Positions 46,621 through 53,870 of a stretch of DNA of 64,000 bases are shown here, in pieces. Each line of letters starts with the position of its first letter. The first letter of the stretch is position 1. Below the pieces are notes generated by a model. It was not told the DNA's origin and made no database searches. It saw only the letters and a program-made list of their open reading frames with translations. A program made the position numbers and the translations under genes. This stretch comes from CAZMNY01 sp964567745 (GTDB lineage Bacteria > Planctomycetota > Planctomycetia > Pirellulales > Pirellulaceae): contig CAZMNY010000041.1 in the NCBI GenBank assembly GCA_964567745.1, positions 15,938 through 79,937 of the forward strand. Reading direction: 5' to 3'.

Positions 46621-47628
46621 ATGAACAGCGAAAAGCCAACCGGATCAGGCGAAGGCGTTCAGATGCTCGAACGCGTCGTTGCCGAGTTGAGTGAGCGACT
46701 GAAGCTGACTGAAAAACAACTGAGGAAGACGCATCGAATTGCGGTCGAGGCCCTGCGTGCTGCGGGTGACGGGCCGAAAGCCATGTCGATTGATGATGAC
46801 TCGACGATGGAAAGCGAATCGCGTCTTCCGGACCAGGCTGACGAGACGAAGGACTCCGGCTCACCAGGATCGGCAAGTCAGTCTGAGGAGAGTAGCGTCG
46901 ACGACGGCGAACAATTCGACGACGCGATGCAAGTCGCCGATCCCGACGAGGCAGATCGAGCTAATGAGCCGCCGGAACAATGGGCGGAGTCGCCAGCAGC
47001 GCCAGCGAGTAGCGCCGAGCCGCCGCCAGCGGTGCCGCCTGACGCCAGCCCTCCGCCGCACCCGGCCCAGGCTGCGGTCGCAGCGGCCCAGGCGACTCAG
47101 CCGCCTTTTGCCGTGATGGCTCAACAGCCCTCGCAGCAACAACCTCAATTCCTGCAGGCTCAGAGCAATTCAGCAGGCGCCGGCGAATGGGAGTCGATTT
47201 GGCTGGGTGATCCAATGACTTCATTGCCTGGGATCGACGCCGACCGTCGGGCGCTGGTTGCCGGACTGCGTTGCGGCGAGCCGGCAGCGGGCGTTCTGGT
47301 GGGGACCATGCTGGTCTTCCGAAACTCGACGCCCGATCGGATGGCCCAGATGCTTAAAGATATCGGCGAAGCCTATTACCGCTGGCGACCTGAGACCGCG
47401 GCCACCCACGACCTGTTTCGTCAGTCGCTGATCGAGTCGCTGCACTCGCTCTGTGAAAGCGCGAGCGTTTTCAATCGCATCGAATTGGTGCAGCCGGGCG
47501 ATCGGTTCGACTCGACCCGCCACCACTGCAAGACGCGGGGCGGTATGGAAGTCGCCGAGGTTCAAGGTTGGGTTGTTCTCCGGGAGAATGGAAAGCCGTA
47601 CACCAAAGCCAACGTGACAGTTCAATAG
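46621..47628 (+). CDS. coiled-coil, Pro-rich protein with GrpE-like C-terminus
   Basis: A 335-residue protein. Residues about 14-45 form a coiled coil (LERVVAELSERLKLTEKQL). Residues about 55-185 are acidic, then Pro/Ala/Gln-rich and probably disordered. The final 150 residues are folded. Their end (GDRFDSTRHHCKTR, then EVAEVQGWVVLRENGKPY) resembles the beta-rich head of GrpE, where GxxFDPxxHEAV is followed by VVEVLxxGY and a final strand. GrpE is the nucleotide exchange factor of Hsp70, and this gene directly follows the Hsp70-like SrfB gene. The GrpE link is an inference. ATG 46621 is chosen. The upstream extension is not protein-like. Confidence 0.6.
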   Translation: MNSEKPTGSGEGVQMLERVVAELSERLKLTEKQLRKTHRIAVEALRAAGDGPKAMSIDDDSTMESESRLPDQADETKDSGSPGSASQSEESSVDDGEQFDDAMQVADPDEADRANEPPEQWAESPAAPASSAEPPPAVPPDASPPPHPAQAAVAAAQATQPPFAVMAQQPSQQQPQFLQAQSNSAGAGEWESIWLGDPMTSLPGIDADRRALVAGLRCGEPAAGVLVGTMLVFRNSTPDRMAQMLKDIGEAYYRWRPETAATHDLFRQSLIESLHSLCESASVFNRIELVQPGDRFDSTRHHCKTRGGMEVAEVQGWVVLRENGKPYTKANVTVQ

Positions 47629-47750
47629 CAAGCGGCTAGCGACGTAAGGACGTGCTGAGTTGTGCCCGAGCATTCGCGGGGCAAGCGGCGCGGTTCGTCT
47701 CCGGTGCCCGCGTGCAAACCAAGTTCAACTTACGCCCAGGACGCTGATCG

Positions 47751-49901
47751 ATGGCAAAGACATTCGTTTGTGCCGAATGTGCATTTGAAGTAAAAGGCGT
47801 TTCAGCGCCGCTCCGTTGCGCCCAATGCGGCGCTGCTCGAATCGGACTCTTTCGCGTGCAAAGCGGTGCGGCCAAACCTGCGCCGCCAACGTCCGCTGCG
47901 CCCGCGAGTCCATCGTTGTCGGCACCACCGCCGCCCGGCAGCCCGGCACCGTTAAATCCCGCTTCGGCACCATCTCCGCCGGCGTCAATTGCGCCCCCCG
48001 CCTCGATTCCGCCTCCGGCATCGGCTGCGCCTGCGGCGACTCCGACTCCTCCGACGCCCGTTCCCCCATCTCCGACTCCCGCCGCACCGACCCCGCCGTC
48101 GATCGCGCCTCCAGCGACCATCGCACCCCCGGCATCGAGTCCGCCGCCCGCTTCGATTTCGCCACCCACACCGGCGCCGACGGTAACGTCCCCGTCGACA
48201 CCGCCCTCCTCGTCCGCATCCACGCCAACTCCACCCATTGCGGCCACACCTCCTCCGCCCGCTGCTCCTGCGCCGTCACCCGCGCCGGCTGCTGCAACGC
48301 CAGTTTCTGACGAACCAGTTGCTGCAACGCCAGTTTCTGACGAACCAGTTGCTGCAACGCCAGTTTCTGACGAACCAGTCGTTGCTGAGCCGGTAGCGCC
48401 AAAGCAAGACGAGAAGGCCGAGCCGGCGCCGCATGCTCATTCAGCGCAGGCCATTGTGTCGCAGCCTCCGCCAAGCCCGCCTGCTGCGGCGGTGAACGAC
48501 GACCTGTTGCCGCCATCCATCCCAGCTTCGAGTGCGCCGCCCGCCGAACCACCGACGCCGCCAGCACCGGTGTCGCCAGAGGAGGTCGAGCCGGCTGAGG
48601 CTGAAGTGGTCGAGACCGAGGTTGTCGATGCAGGACCGGCTTCGCCGGCGGCTGAAGTCGAGTCCGCGCCGATCGAAGTTGCGCCAGAACCTCCCGCGGC
48701 GACACCCGTTGAAGTGGCTCCCGTTGAAGTGGCGCCTGTGGAACCAGCTCCCGTTGAAGTTGCGTCCGTTGAAGTTGCGCCCGTCGCGGCGATTGAAACG
48801 CCTCCCGAGTCGCCTTCGGCGGAGCCGAGCGGGCCGGTGGCGGGTGACGTGTTGTGGCGCATCGCCGACTTTTTGCCGGGGCAGGGGGAAGCGCAAAGTC
48901 CGCTGCGAAACGGAATCGCGGTCGCCGGCGAGGGTCGTTTTTTTGCAGCGGTCGGAAAAGAACTATACGCGCTGCAAGCTCAGCAAGGCGACGAGGCAAC
49001 GACGCTTTGGCGGAAAACACTGTCGAGCCCGATTCCCGCGTCACCTGTCTGGGATCCCAAGAATCAGCGAGTGGCGGTCCACGCGAGCGACGGAAAGCTG
49101 CACGCCTTTGATTTGGATGGGCAGAGCGTTTTCGACCCGGCCGAAATCGGTGAACCGCTCGGCTGGTCGACACCATCGGTTGACGACGATGGCAACTACT
49201 ATGTCTCGGCATACGAAGGCGGCGTGACTCGAGTTGACTATCGCGGCCAAATTCGCAAAGGCTATTTTCGAACTCGGCAAAAACTGGATTGCAGCGGCTT
49301 CGTCCGTCACGACTTGCTCTATCTCGGAGGCGAAGACGGATTCGTTTACGCTCTCGATTTGGGCAGCCGTCGAGCTCGAAACATGTGGGACCACATCGGC
49401 GGTCGAGGGAAAACCGATTGGTTCATCAATTCGGCGCTGGCCCTTTCCAGCCGACCTCAATTGGTCGTCGCGGCAAGAGACGAACATTTGTATGGATTCG
49501 ACATGGAGGGAATTTGTCGATGGAAAGTCCATGTCGCCGGCCAAATGCTGGGTTCCCCAGTTCTCGATCGAGACGACCGAATCTATGTCACCGTCAGCCA
49601 GCTTCAGCGGGGTCGCAAAGATCGCGGGAGACTACTCTGCATCGATGGCCCCAAGCAGGAGATTCTCTGGGAGTACCAGGCCCGTGGCGCTTCGGAGTCG
49701 ACACCGGCGATTGACGAGTCGGGTCGAGTCTACTTTGGCGACAACGCCGGTATTTTGCACGCGGTCGGATCGTCAGGAGATTGTCTCTGGACGAGTACTT
49801 TGCCGTCGCCAATTCGTTCAACAATTGGCCTTCCTCGCGAAGACCAAATCACGTGCGGTTGCGACAGCGGTGCCCTATTTGGCATTCTCATTTCGGACTA
49901 G
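47751..49901 (+). CDS. zinc-ribbon, Pro-rich, PQQ-propeller protein
   Basis: A 716-residue protein. An N-terminal ribbon has cysteines at about 7, 10, 23 and 26 (CAEC, CAQC). Residues about 45-360 are Pro/Ala/Ser-rich, with three identical copies of AATPVSDEPV and a run of VEVAPVEVAP-type repeats. The last 350 residues form a PQQ-type beta-propeller (LYALQAQQGD, KLHAFDLDGQ, GFVYALDLGSRR, HLYGFDMEG). No signal peptide is present, so it probably acts in the cytoplasm as a binding platform. Its TAG stop is part of the CTAG that begins a MITE, so the original end may have been altered. Confidence 0.75.
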   Translation: MAKTFVCAECAFEVKGVSAPLRCAQCGAARIGLFRVQSGAAKPAPPTSAAPASPSLSAPPPPGSPAPLNPASAPSPPASIAPPASIPPPASAAPAATPTPPTPVPPSPTPAAPTPPSIAPPATIAPPASSPPPASISPPTPAPTVTSPSTPPSSSASTPTPPIAATPPPPAAPAPSPAPAAATPVSDEPVAATPVSDEPVAATPVSDEPVVAEPVAPKQDEKAEPAPHAHSAQAIVSQPPPSPPAAAVNDDLLPPSIPASSAPPAEPPTPPAPVSPEEVEPAEAEVVETEVVDAGPASPAAEVESAPIEVAPEPPAATPVEVAPVEVAPVEPAPVEVASVEVAPVAAIETPPESPSAEPSGPVAGDVLWRIADFLPGQGEAQSPLRNGIAVAGEGRFFAAVGKELYALQAQQGDEATTLWRKTLSSPIPASPVWDPKNQRVAVHASDGKLHAFDLDGQSVFDPAEIGEPLGWSTPSVDDDGNYYVSAYEGGVTRVDYRGQIRKGYFRTRQKLDCSGFVRHDLLYLGGEDGFVYALDLGSRRARNMWDHIGGRGKTDWFINSALALSSRPQLVVAARDEHLYGFDMEGICRWKVHVAGQMLGSPVLDRDDRIYVTVSQLQRGRKDRGRLLCIDGPKQEILWEYQARGASESTPAIDESGRVYFGDNAGILHAVGSSGDCLWTSTLPSPIRSTIGLPREDQITCGCDSGALFGILISD
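48291..48380 (+). repeat. three tandem 30-bp coding repeats
   Basis: Three tandem copies of a 30-base unit (starting GCTGCAACGCCAGTTTCTGA) encode AATPVSDEPV each. Copies one and two are identical and the third differs only at its last base, pointing to recent expansion. Confidence 0.9.
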
Positions 49902-50005
49902 TGCTGCGTTACAGCTTGGAATTGGGATCGACAATTCGTTTGGTCAACGCCCGCCACGGCGAATCGGGTGCGCCACCCTAAAACTAAGGCGTAACGCAGC
50001 ACTAG
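49898..50005. mobile_element. second type of MITE-like element (108 bp)
   Basis: Ends are perfect 15-bp inverted repeats, CTAGTGCTGCGTTAC. The interior is unlike the 109-bp element, but the first 12 bases (CTAGTGCnGCGT) are shared, suggesting a related transposase acted on both. It covers the stop codon of the PQQ gene on the left and shares its right CTAG (50002-50005) with the neighbouring element. No ORF. Confidence 0.75.
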
Positions 50006-50110
50006 TGCAGCGTCAACACTAAGAATTAGGATCCCAGTGTTTGTATCGTACGCCGCCAAGTCAAGTTACGACGAAGCCAACCCCCATTTTTAGAGTTGAC
50101 GTGGCACTAG
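50002..50110. mobile_element. MITE-like element, copy B (109 bp), inverted
   Basis: This is the reverse complement of 37602-37710 with two mismatches in 109 bases. Its terminal repeats start CTAGTGCAGCGTCAAC on the left and, read inward from the right, CTAGTGCCACGTCAAC. With copy A it brackets the 12.3-kb SrfBC-like cluster. It carries no transposase. Confidence 0.8.
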
Positions 50111-50655
50111 CCAAAACAGCGGAGCAGGTCGGATCCACTGTGGAATAAAGCCACTGTGCAGTAGACAATTGACGTTCATAGCCGTATCTGGCTATAGCGA
50201 AACGGATTAGGGCGAAAATGACTTAGACGCTCAGTTTGGCGAGGCCTTCGGTTTTGAGCCCAATAGGCGGGGCGGTGGGTTGTTTGGAACCGTTCCGATT
50301 TAAGGCTCTCTAATTTTGGCAGGTGACAGAATCTTAGTTTTTCCAAGTGCAAACCTTTACTCGACTTACCGGCACGGTTGTGTTGGCGGACAGGTGTATT
50401 CTGGATATTAGACTCGTTTTATTGGTTAATGCTGGTTTTTGACGAGTTTTTGGGGAAGAAAATCAGTTTTTGAAAACGAAGACACAGGCAGGCCTTTAGG
50501 TTCAAGGCGATTCGCAGGGACTTAGGTAGAATCGCATGGCTGACTTGGCCGGCGCTCAGGTGCCCTGATATACTCAACAGCGTAGGATGAATAGGCCAAT
50601 CGGACGGCAACGACGCCCGCTGGGTCGAGATGAACTCCAACGGAGGAACGTGGCA
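50111..50655. other. intergenic region upstream of the SHD1-TPR gene
   Basis: About 545 bp with no gene I can support. The left part is more AT-rich than its surroundings. A promoter candidate lies at its right end (separate entry). Confidence 0.45.
50545..50574 (+). promoter_or_regulatory. candidate sigma-70 promoter for the SHD1-TPR gene
   Basis: TTGGCC (50545-50550) and TATACT (50569-50574) are separated by 18 bases and sit about 80 bp before the start codon at 50656. The match to the consensus is partial. Confidence 0.3.
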
Positions 50656-52959
50656 ATGAAATGGGCTTTGTCGAGTTGTCTAGTCGTGGCCGTGCTGGTC
50701 AGCGGCGTTGAGGCCCGTGAGTGGACGGATGCTTCGACGAACAAGAAAATCGAAGCCGATTTCGTACAGCGAATCGGCGAAAAAGTTGTTCTGCGGCTAG
50801 CCGGGGACGGGAAAATCTACACCGTTCCGCTGGCTCGACTTAGCGAAGCCGACCGTTCCTTTGTGGAGACGGCTAAAGCGTCTGGCAGCGTGCTCGACCG
50901 CTACGTGGCAAAATCGCGAGAGATCGTTGTCGATACGACGGGTAACGACCGCTGGAGCGCCGCGATTCGGTCCGATCCGAACAACCCCAAGCATTACACT
51001 CGTCGAGGAATGGCGCGCGTCGCCAAGGGCGAGCATGAAGCGGCGATCAAAGACTTTTCGAAGGCCTTGACACTCAACCCGAAAGACCCCGATGCGTACA
51101 ACGGCCGAGGCAAGGCGCATGCCGCGGCGGACCAACCAGTCAAAGCTCACAACGATTTCGGCAAGGCGATTGACCACGACGCCAAGCTGGCGTCGGCCTT
51201 CCGCAATCGAGCGGACAACATGAAAGCTCTGGCGGGCACGCCCGAAGGCAAAGTGCTTCTCGATGAAGCTCGCAGCAAGCTGAAGAAGAAATGGGAAGCA
51301 ATGGCTTCCAAGAACAACAAGGTTTCGCCGTGGCAGCCGCTCAATTCAACCACCGGCCCGATGACCGCTGAGATGATGGCGCTCGGTTTGGCCAAACGTG
51401 ATTACAAATACGCTGAAATGATCGCCTGGGACCACGACTACGCTCTGGGCCTCACCGGTGGCGGCGGTTACGGCGTCTCGGGAGGCGGAGTTTCCATCGG
51501 TATCGGCGGCGGTGTTGGAGCGGCAGTCGGCCCCGCTGTGATCGGCGGCCAAGCGCCTCTCACTGTCTATCCGGAAACAGTCGTTAAAGGCGAGCCGATC
51601 ACGCTGATCGCAGACCTTGCCAAGCTGCAACTGGGGATGCCTCAGAAGGTTGGCGCCAATGGTCGACCGGTTTTCTCTGGCGGCAAGATTAAGACACCGG
51701 TCAAAGAGGGTATCGAAGCGGTCGATTTTTATCGCGACATCGACGGCGACGGCAACTTGGATACGGCCAAGGATCAGTACATTGGCAGCGACACGAATGC
51801 CAAAGACGGTTTTTCGATCGAAGCTCCGACCCAGACATTTGCTTTGGGCGAGAACGTCTTCTTCGCCGAACCTCGTGGTGCTGAAGGCTCGGACAAGAAA
51901 GCGGGTCCCGATCTTGGCAGCGTCGCGTCCAAGCTAGAGCAAGCCGCCAAAGATGAGCGGACCATTGCTAAAGACGTGTGCGAATGCGAAGACTTTGATG
52001 AGACGGCCTCCAAGGCATTGCGTGATGACCAGCGTGGAGTCCAGTCGAAGGCTCGATCCGTCATGAAGGCGCTCAAGAATTCGGCCCCGGAAGCCTACGA
52101 GAAGCTCAAAGAAGTGAGTCGTAGCAGCCTCGACATCAACAAGCAACTCACGGCGCTTGACTCGGATACTGCCGCCAAGTCGGCGGAAGAAAATGCCAAG
52201 CGTATCGAAGAGATCGCCATGGAGTTGAGAGAACAGGCAAAGAGCCAATCGACGGCGGCCACCGGCACGCCCGCATACGCTCCCGGTCGGATTATGCCCG
52301 GCAAAGGCGACGGCAGTGGTGATGGCGACGGCGGTGGTGGAGGCGACGGCGGTGGTGGAGGCGACGGCGGTGGTGGAGGAGACGGCGGTGGTGGAGGAGA
52401 CGGTGATGGCGGCGGTGGATACGGTGGCGATCGCTACGCCGGTCGACGCGAACGTGCTGTCGACTACATCGATCGCGGCGACTACGACCGAGCTGTCGTT
52501 GAATACGACCGTTTGATCGAAGAAGACCCCGACAACGATTACTACCTCCGACAGCGAGCGAGTGCGTATCTGGCCAAGGGTGGATACGACCACGCGATTC
52601 GAGACTTCGATCGTCTGGTTGAACTCGATACCAAGAATGCCGACCTCTACTACAACCGAGGTTGCGCCCACTTGGCCGCTGGTCAGATGACATCTGCTCT
52701 CGCCGACTTTTCGATTTCGATCGACCTCGACGAGACGCGCAACTTGGCTTACACCAACCGTGGTGTCGCCTTTGCTCGTTCGGGCAACATGGAGAAGGCG
52801 ATCGCCGACTTCAACAAGGCGATCAGTTTGAATGCGGGCGACACGTTGGCCTATCGCAATCGCGCTTTGGCCTACCGCAAACTCGGTCGTCAGGCCGAAG
52901 CGGAAGCGGACTTGCTCAAAATAAAAGAGCTGTCCGATGTCACCATCATCAAACGCTAA
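50656..52959 (+). CDS. exported SHD1-TPR protein with Gly-rich linker
   Basis: A 767-residue protein. A short signal peptide (MKWALSSCLVVAVLVSGVEA) leads into an SHD1-type domain (REWTDASTNKKIEADFVQ, ending PLARLSEADRSFV) common in planctomycete exported proteins. TPR repeats follow (HYTRRGMARVAKGEHEAA), then a middle domain with calcium-like DGDGNLD. A glycine/aspartate linker (52318-52429) precedes more TPR repeats (YYNRGCAHLAAGQMTSALADF). ATG 50656 has GGAGG just upstream, so it is chosen over 50587. A Rho-independent terminator ends the unit. It probably assembles protein complexes in the periplasm. Confidence 0.82.
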   Translation: MKWALSSCLVVAVLVSGVEAREWTDASTNKKIEADFVQRIGEKVVLRLAGDGKIYTVPLARLSEADRSFVETAKASGSVLDRYVAKSREIVVDTTGNDRWSAAIRSDPNNPKHYTRRGMARVAKGEHEAAIKDFSKALTLNPKDPDAYNGRGKAHAAADQPVKAHNDFGKAIDHDAKLASAFRNRADNMKALAGTPEGKVLLDEARSKLKKKWEAMASKNNKVSPWQPLNSTTGPMTAEMMALGLAKRDYKYAEMIAWDHDYALGLTGGGGYGVSGGGVSIGIGGGVGAAVGPAVIGGQAPLTVYPETVVKGEPITLIADLAKLQLGMPQKVGANGRPVFSGGKIKTPVKEGIEAVDFYRDIDGDGNLDTAKDQYIGSDTNAKDGFSIEAPTQTFALGENVFFAEPRGAEGSDKKAGPDLGSVASKLEQAAKDERTIAKDVCECEDFDETASKALRDDQRGVQSKARSVMKALKNSAPEAYEKLKEVSRSSLDINKQLTALDSDTAAKSAEENAKRIEEIAMELREQAKSQSTAATGTPAYAPGRIMPGKGDGSGDGDGGGGGDGGGGGDGGGGGDGGGGGDGDGGGGYGGDRYAGRRERAVDYIDRGDYDRAVVEYDRLIEEDPDNDYYLRQRASAYLAKGGYDHAIRDFDRLVELDTKNADLYYNRGCAHLAAGQMTSALADFSISIDLDETRNLAYTNRGVAFARSGNMEKAIADFNKAISLNAGDTLAYRNRALAYRKLGRQAEAEADLLKIKELSDVTIIKR
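52318..52429 (+). repeat. Gly/Asp-rich 18-bp coding repeats
   Basis: About five imperfect copies of an 18-base unit (GGCGACGGCGGTGGTGGA) encode a GDGGGG-type linker between the middle domain and the C-terminal TPR repeats. Confidence 0.8.
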
Positions 52960-52987
52960 CCGAACCGGTTAAGCACAATCAACGAAA

Positions 52988-53024
52988 CTCCCCGATCGCC
53001 ATTGCGACCGGGGAGTTTTTTATT
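52988..53024 (+). terminator. Rho-independent terminator
   Basis: CTCCCCGATCGC and GCGACCGGGGAG pair in a 12-bp stem with one mismatch around the loop CATT. They are followed by TTTTTTATT. It lies 29 bp after the stop of the SHD1-TPR gene. Confidence 0.85.
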
Positions 53025-53087
53025 GCGTCGAAGTTGTCACCGTCGCGTCGCGTTTTGCCCCGCCTCGAACCGCAAACCGTCCTTGCC

Positions 53088-53093
53088 TATAAT
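53088..53093 (+). promoter_or_regulatory. minus-10 box of the tRNA-Arg gene
   Basis: A perfect TATAAT ends ten bases before the first base of the tRNA. No clear minus-35 hexamer is seen at the expected distance. Confidence 0.5.
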
Positions 53094-53103
53094 GACTCGC
53101 CTC

Positions 53104-53177
53104 GCCCTCGTAGCTCAGCTGGATAGAGCAATGCTTTCCTAAAGCATAGGTCACAGGTTCGAGTCCTGTCGGGGGTG
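53104..53177 (+). tRNA. tRNA-Arg (anticodon CCT)
   Basis: A full cloverleaf can be drawn by hand. The acceptor is GCCCTCG pairing with CGGGGGT through two G-U pairs, the D stem is GCTC/GAGC, the anticodon stem is ATGCT/AGCAT around TTCCTAA, and the T arm is ACAGG TTCGAGT CCTGT. Loop positions 34-36 read CCT, decoding AGG as arginine. CCA is not encoded. The integrative element begins to its right. Confidence 0.9.
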
Positions 53178-53444
53178 CTTTCTTACTTTCGCGAACTTGG
53201 AGCGACCCACGGGTTAGCTCTGAGAGCGATTTCGCGGCGCGGTAGATGCCGCCGCTATCCGCAGTGTTCGCAACACTTTGCGATGACGCTCGCAGCGTAA
53301 CCGCGCTCTCGGCTTTTTGTCGTGGAGCACCACATGCGTGGGTTGCTTCCGTCTCGGCGAGATACTGGCCGCGAACTCTCGCGCTCTCGGTTTAGAAGCC
53401 GCTGTAAGTTAGCAACCTGGTTGGTTTCGAGGGGCAAACGCAAC
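53178..53444. other. non-coding stretch between tRNA and integrative element genes
   Basis: About 270 bp. I see no supported gene. It should contain the left junction of the element, but I could not find a direct repeat that defines it. Confidence 0.35.
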
Positions 53445-53870
53445 CTACCGCGAACTCGCTTCGATCTGCTCCACGCTTCGCTGCAGATTTGACCACAACC
53501 GCCGTTGTTTGTTCCAGTCGAAGGTCTGAGCGATCGGGCGGACATCGTTCTCGATGATCGGATCGCGGCCACGTTGCGTGCGAGAAAGGAAGAGAATCTG
53601 CTCTTGAATGTCGGGAGCGAGGTTCAGTAGCGTCATGATCTGCGTCATCCGAGCCGTCGTGATTTGCCCGAATTCAGCGAGTTCGGACTGGTTGGCGATA
53701 ACGCCGTCGCGGATCAGTTGGTCGCAACGGATCGCCAGGGCCATCACGCGGGCGACTCGGGGGACGCGACCTGCTGGAACGTCAGTAGCCGCGCCGCTGT
53801 GGAGTTGCTTGCGACCGTGATGTCTGCGGGCGACGTGGAACTTGCGAGTGACCTTGAGTGATTCGTTCAT
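53445..53870 (-). CDS. small ParB-like HTH protein of the integrative element
   Basis: A 141-residue protein. The middle (VMALAIRCDQLIRDGVIANQSELAEFGQITTARMTQIMTLLNLAPDIQEQIL) reads as a helix-turn-helix of the type found in the centre of ParB-like proteins: a helix, a turn at QSELAEFG, then a recognition helix TTARMTQIM. It lacks a ParB N-terminal domain. Its start overlaps the recombinase stop by four bases (ATGA), so it is co-translated and may be an accessory or directionality factor. The N-terminal 35 residues are basic. Confidence 0.65.
   Translation of the reverse strand: MNESLKVTRKFHVARRHHGRKQLHSGAATDVPAGRVPRVARVMALAIRCDQLIRDGVIANQSELAEFGQITTARMTQIMTLLNLAPDIQEQILFLSRTQRGRDPIIENDVRPIAQTFDWNKQRRLWSNLQRSVEQIEASSR

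Noticed and set aside
47725..49212. 495-codon minus-strand open frame opposite the PQQ gene
   Set aside because: It mirrors the Pro/Ala-rich repeats; the plus-strand frame has zinc-ribbon and propeller motifs and is the real gene.
52318..52429. Short tandem repeats as a CRISPR-like array
   Set aside because: Units are contiguous, in frame and encode a Gly/Asp linker; there are no spacers. No CRISPR array was found in the window.
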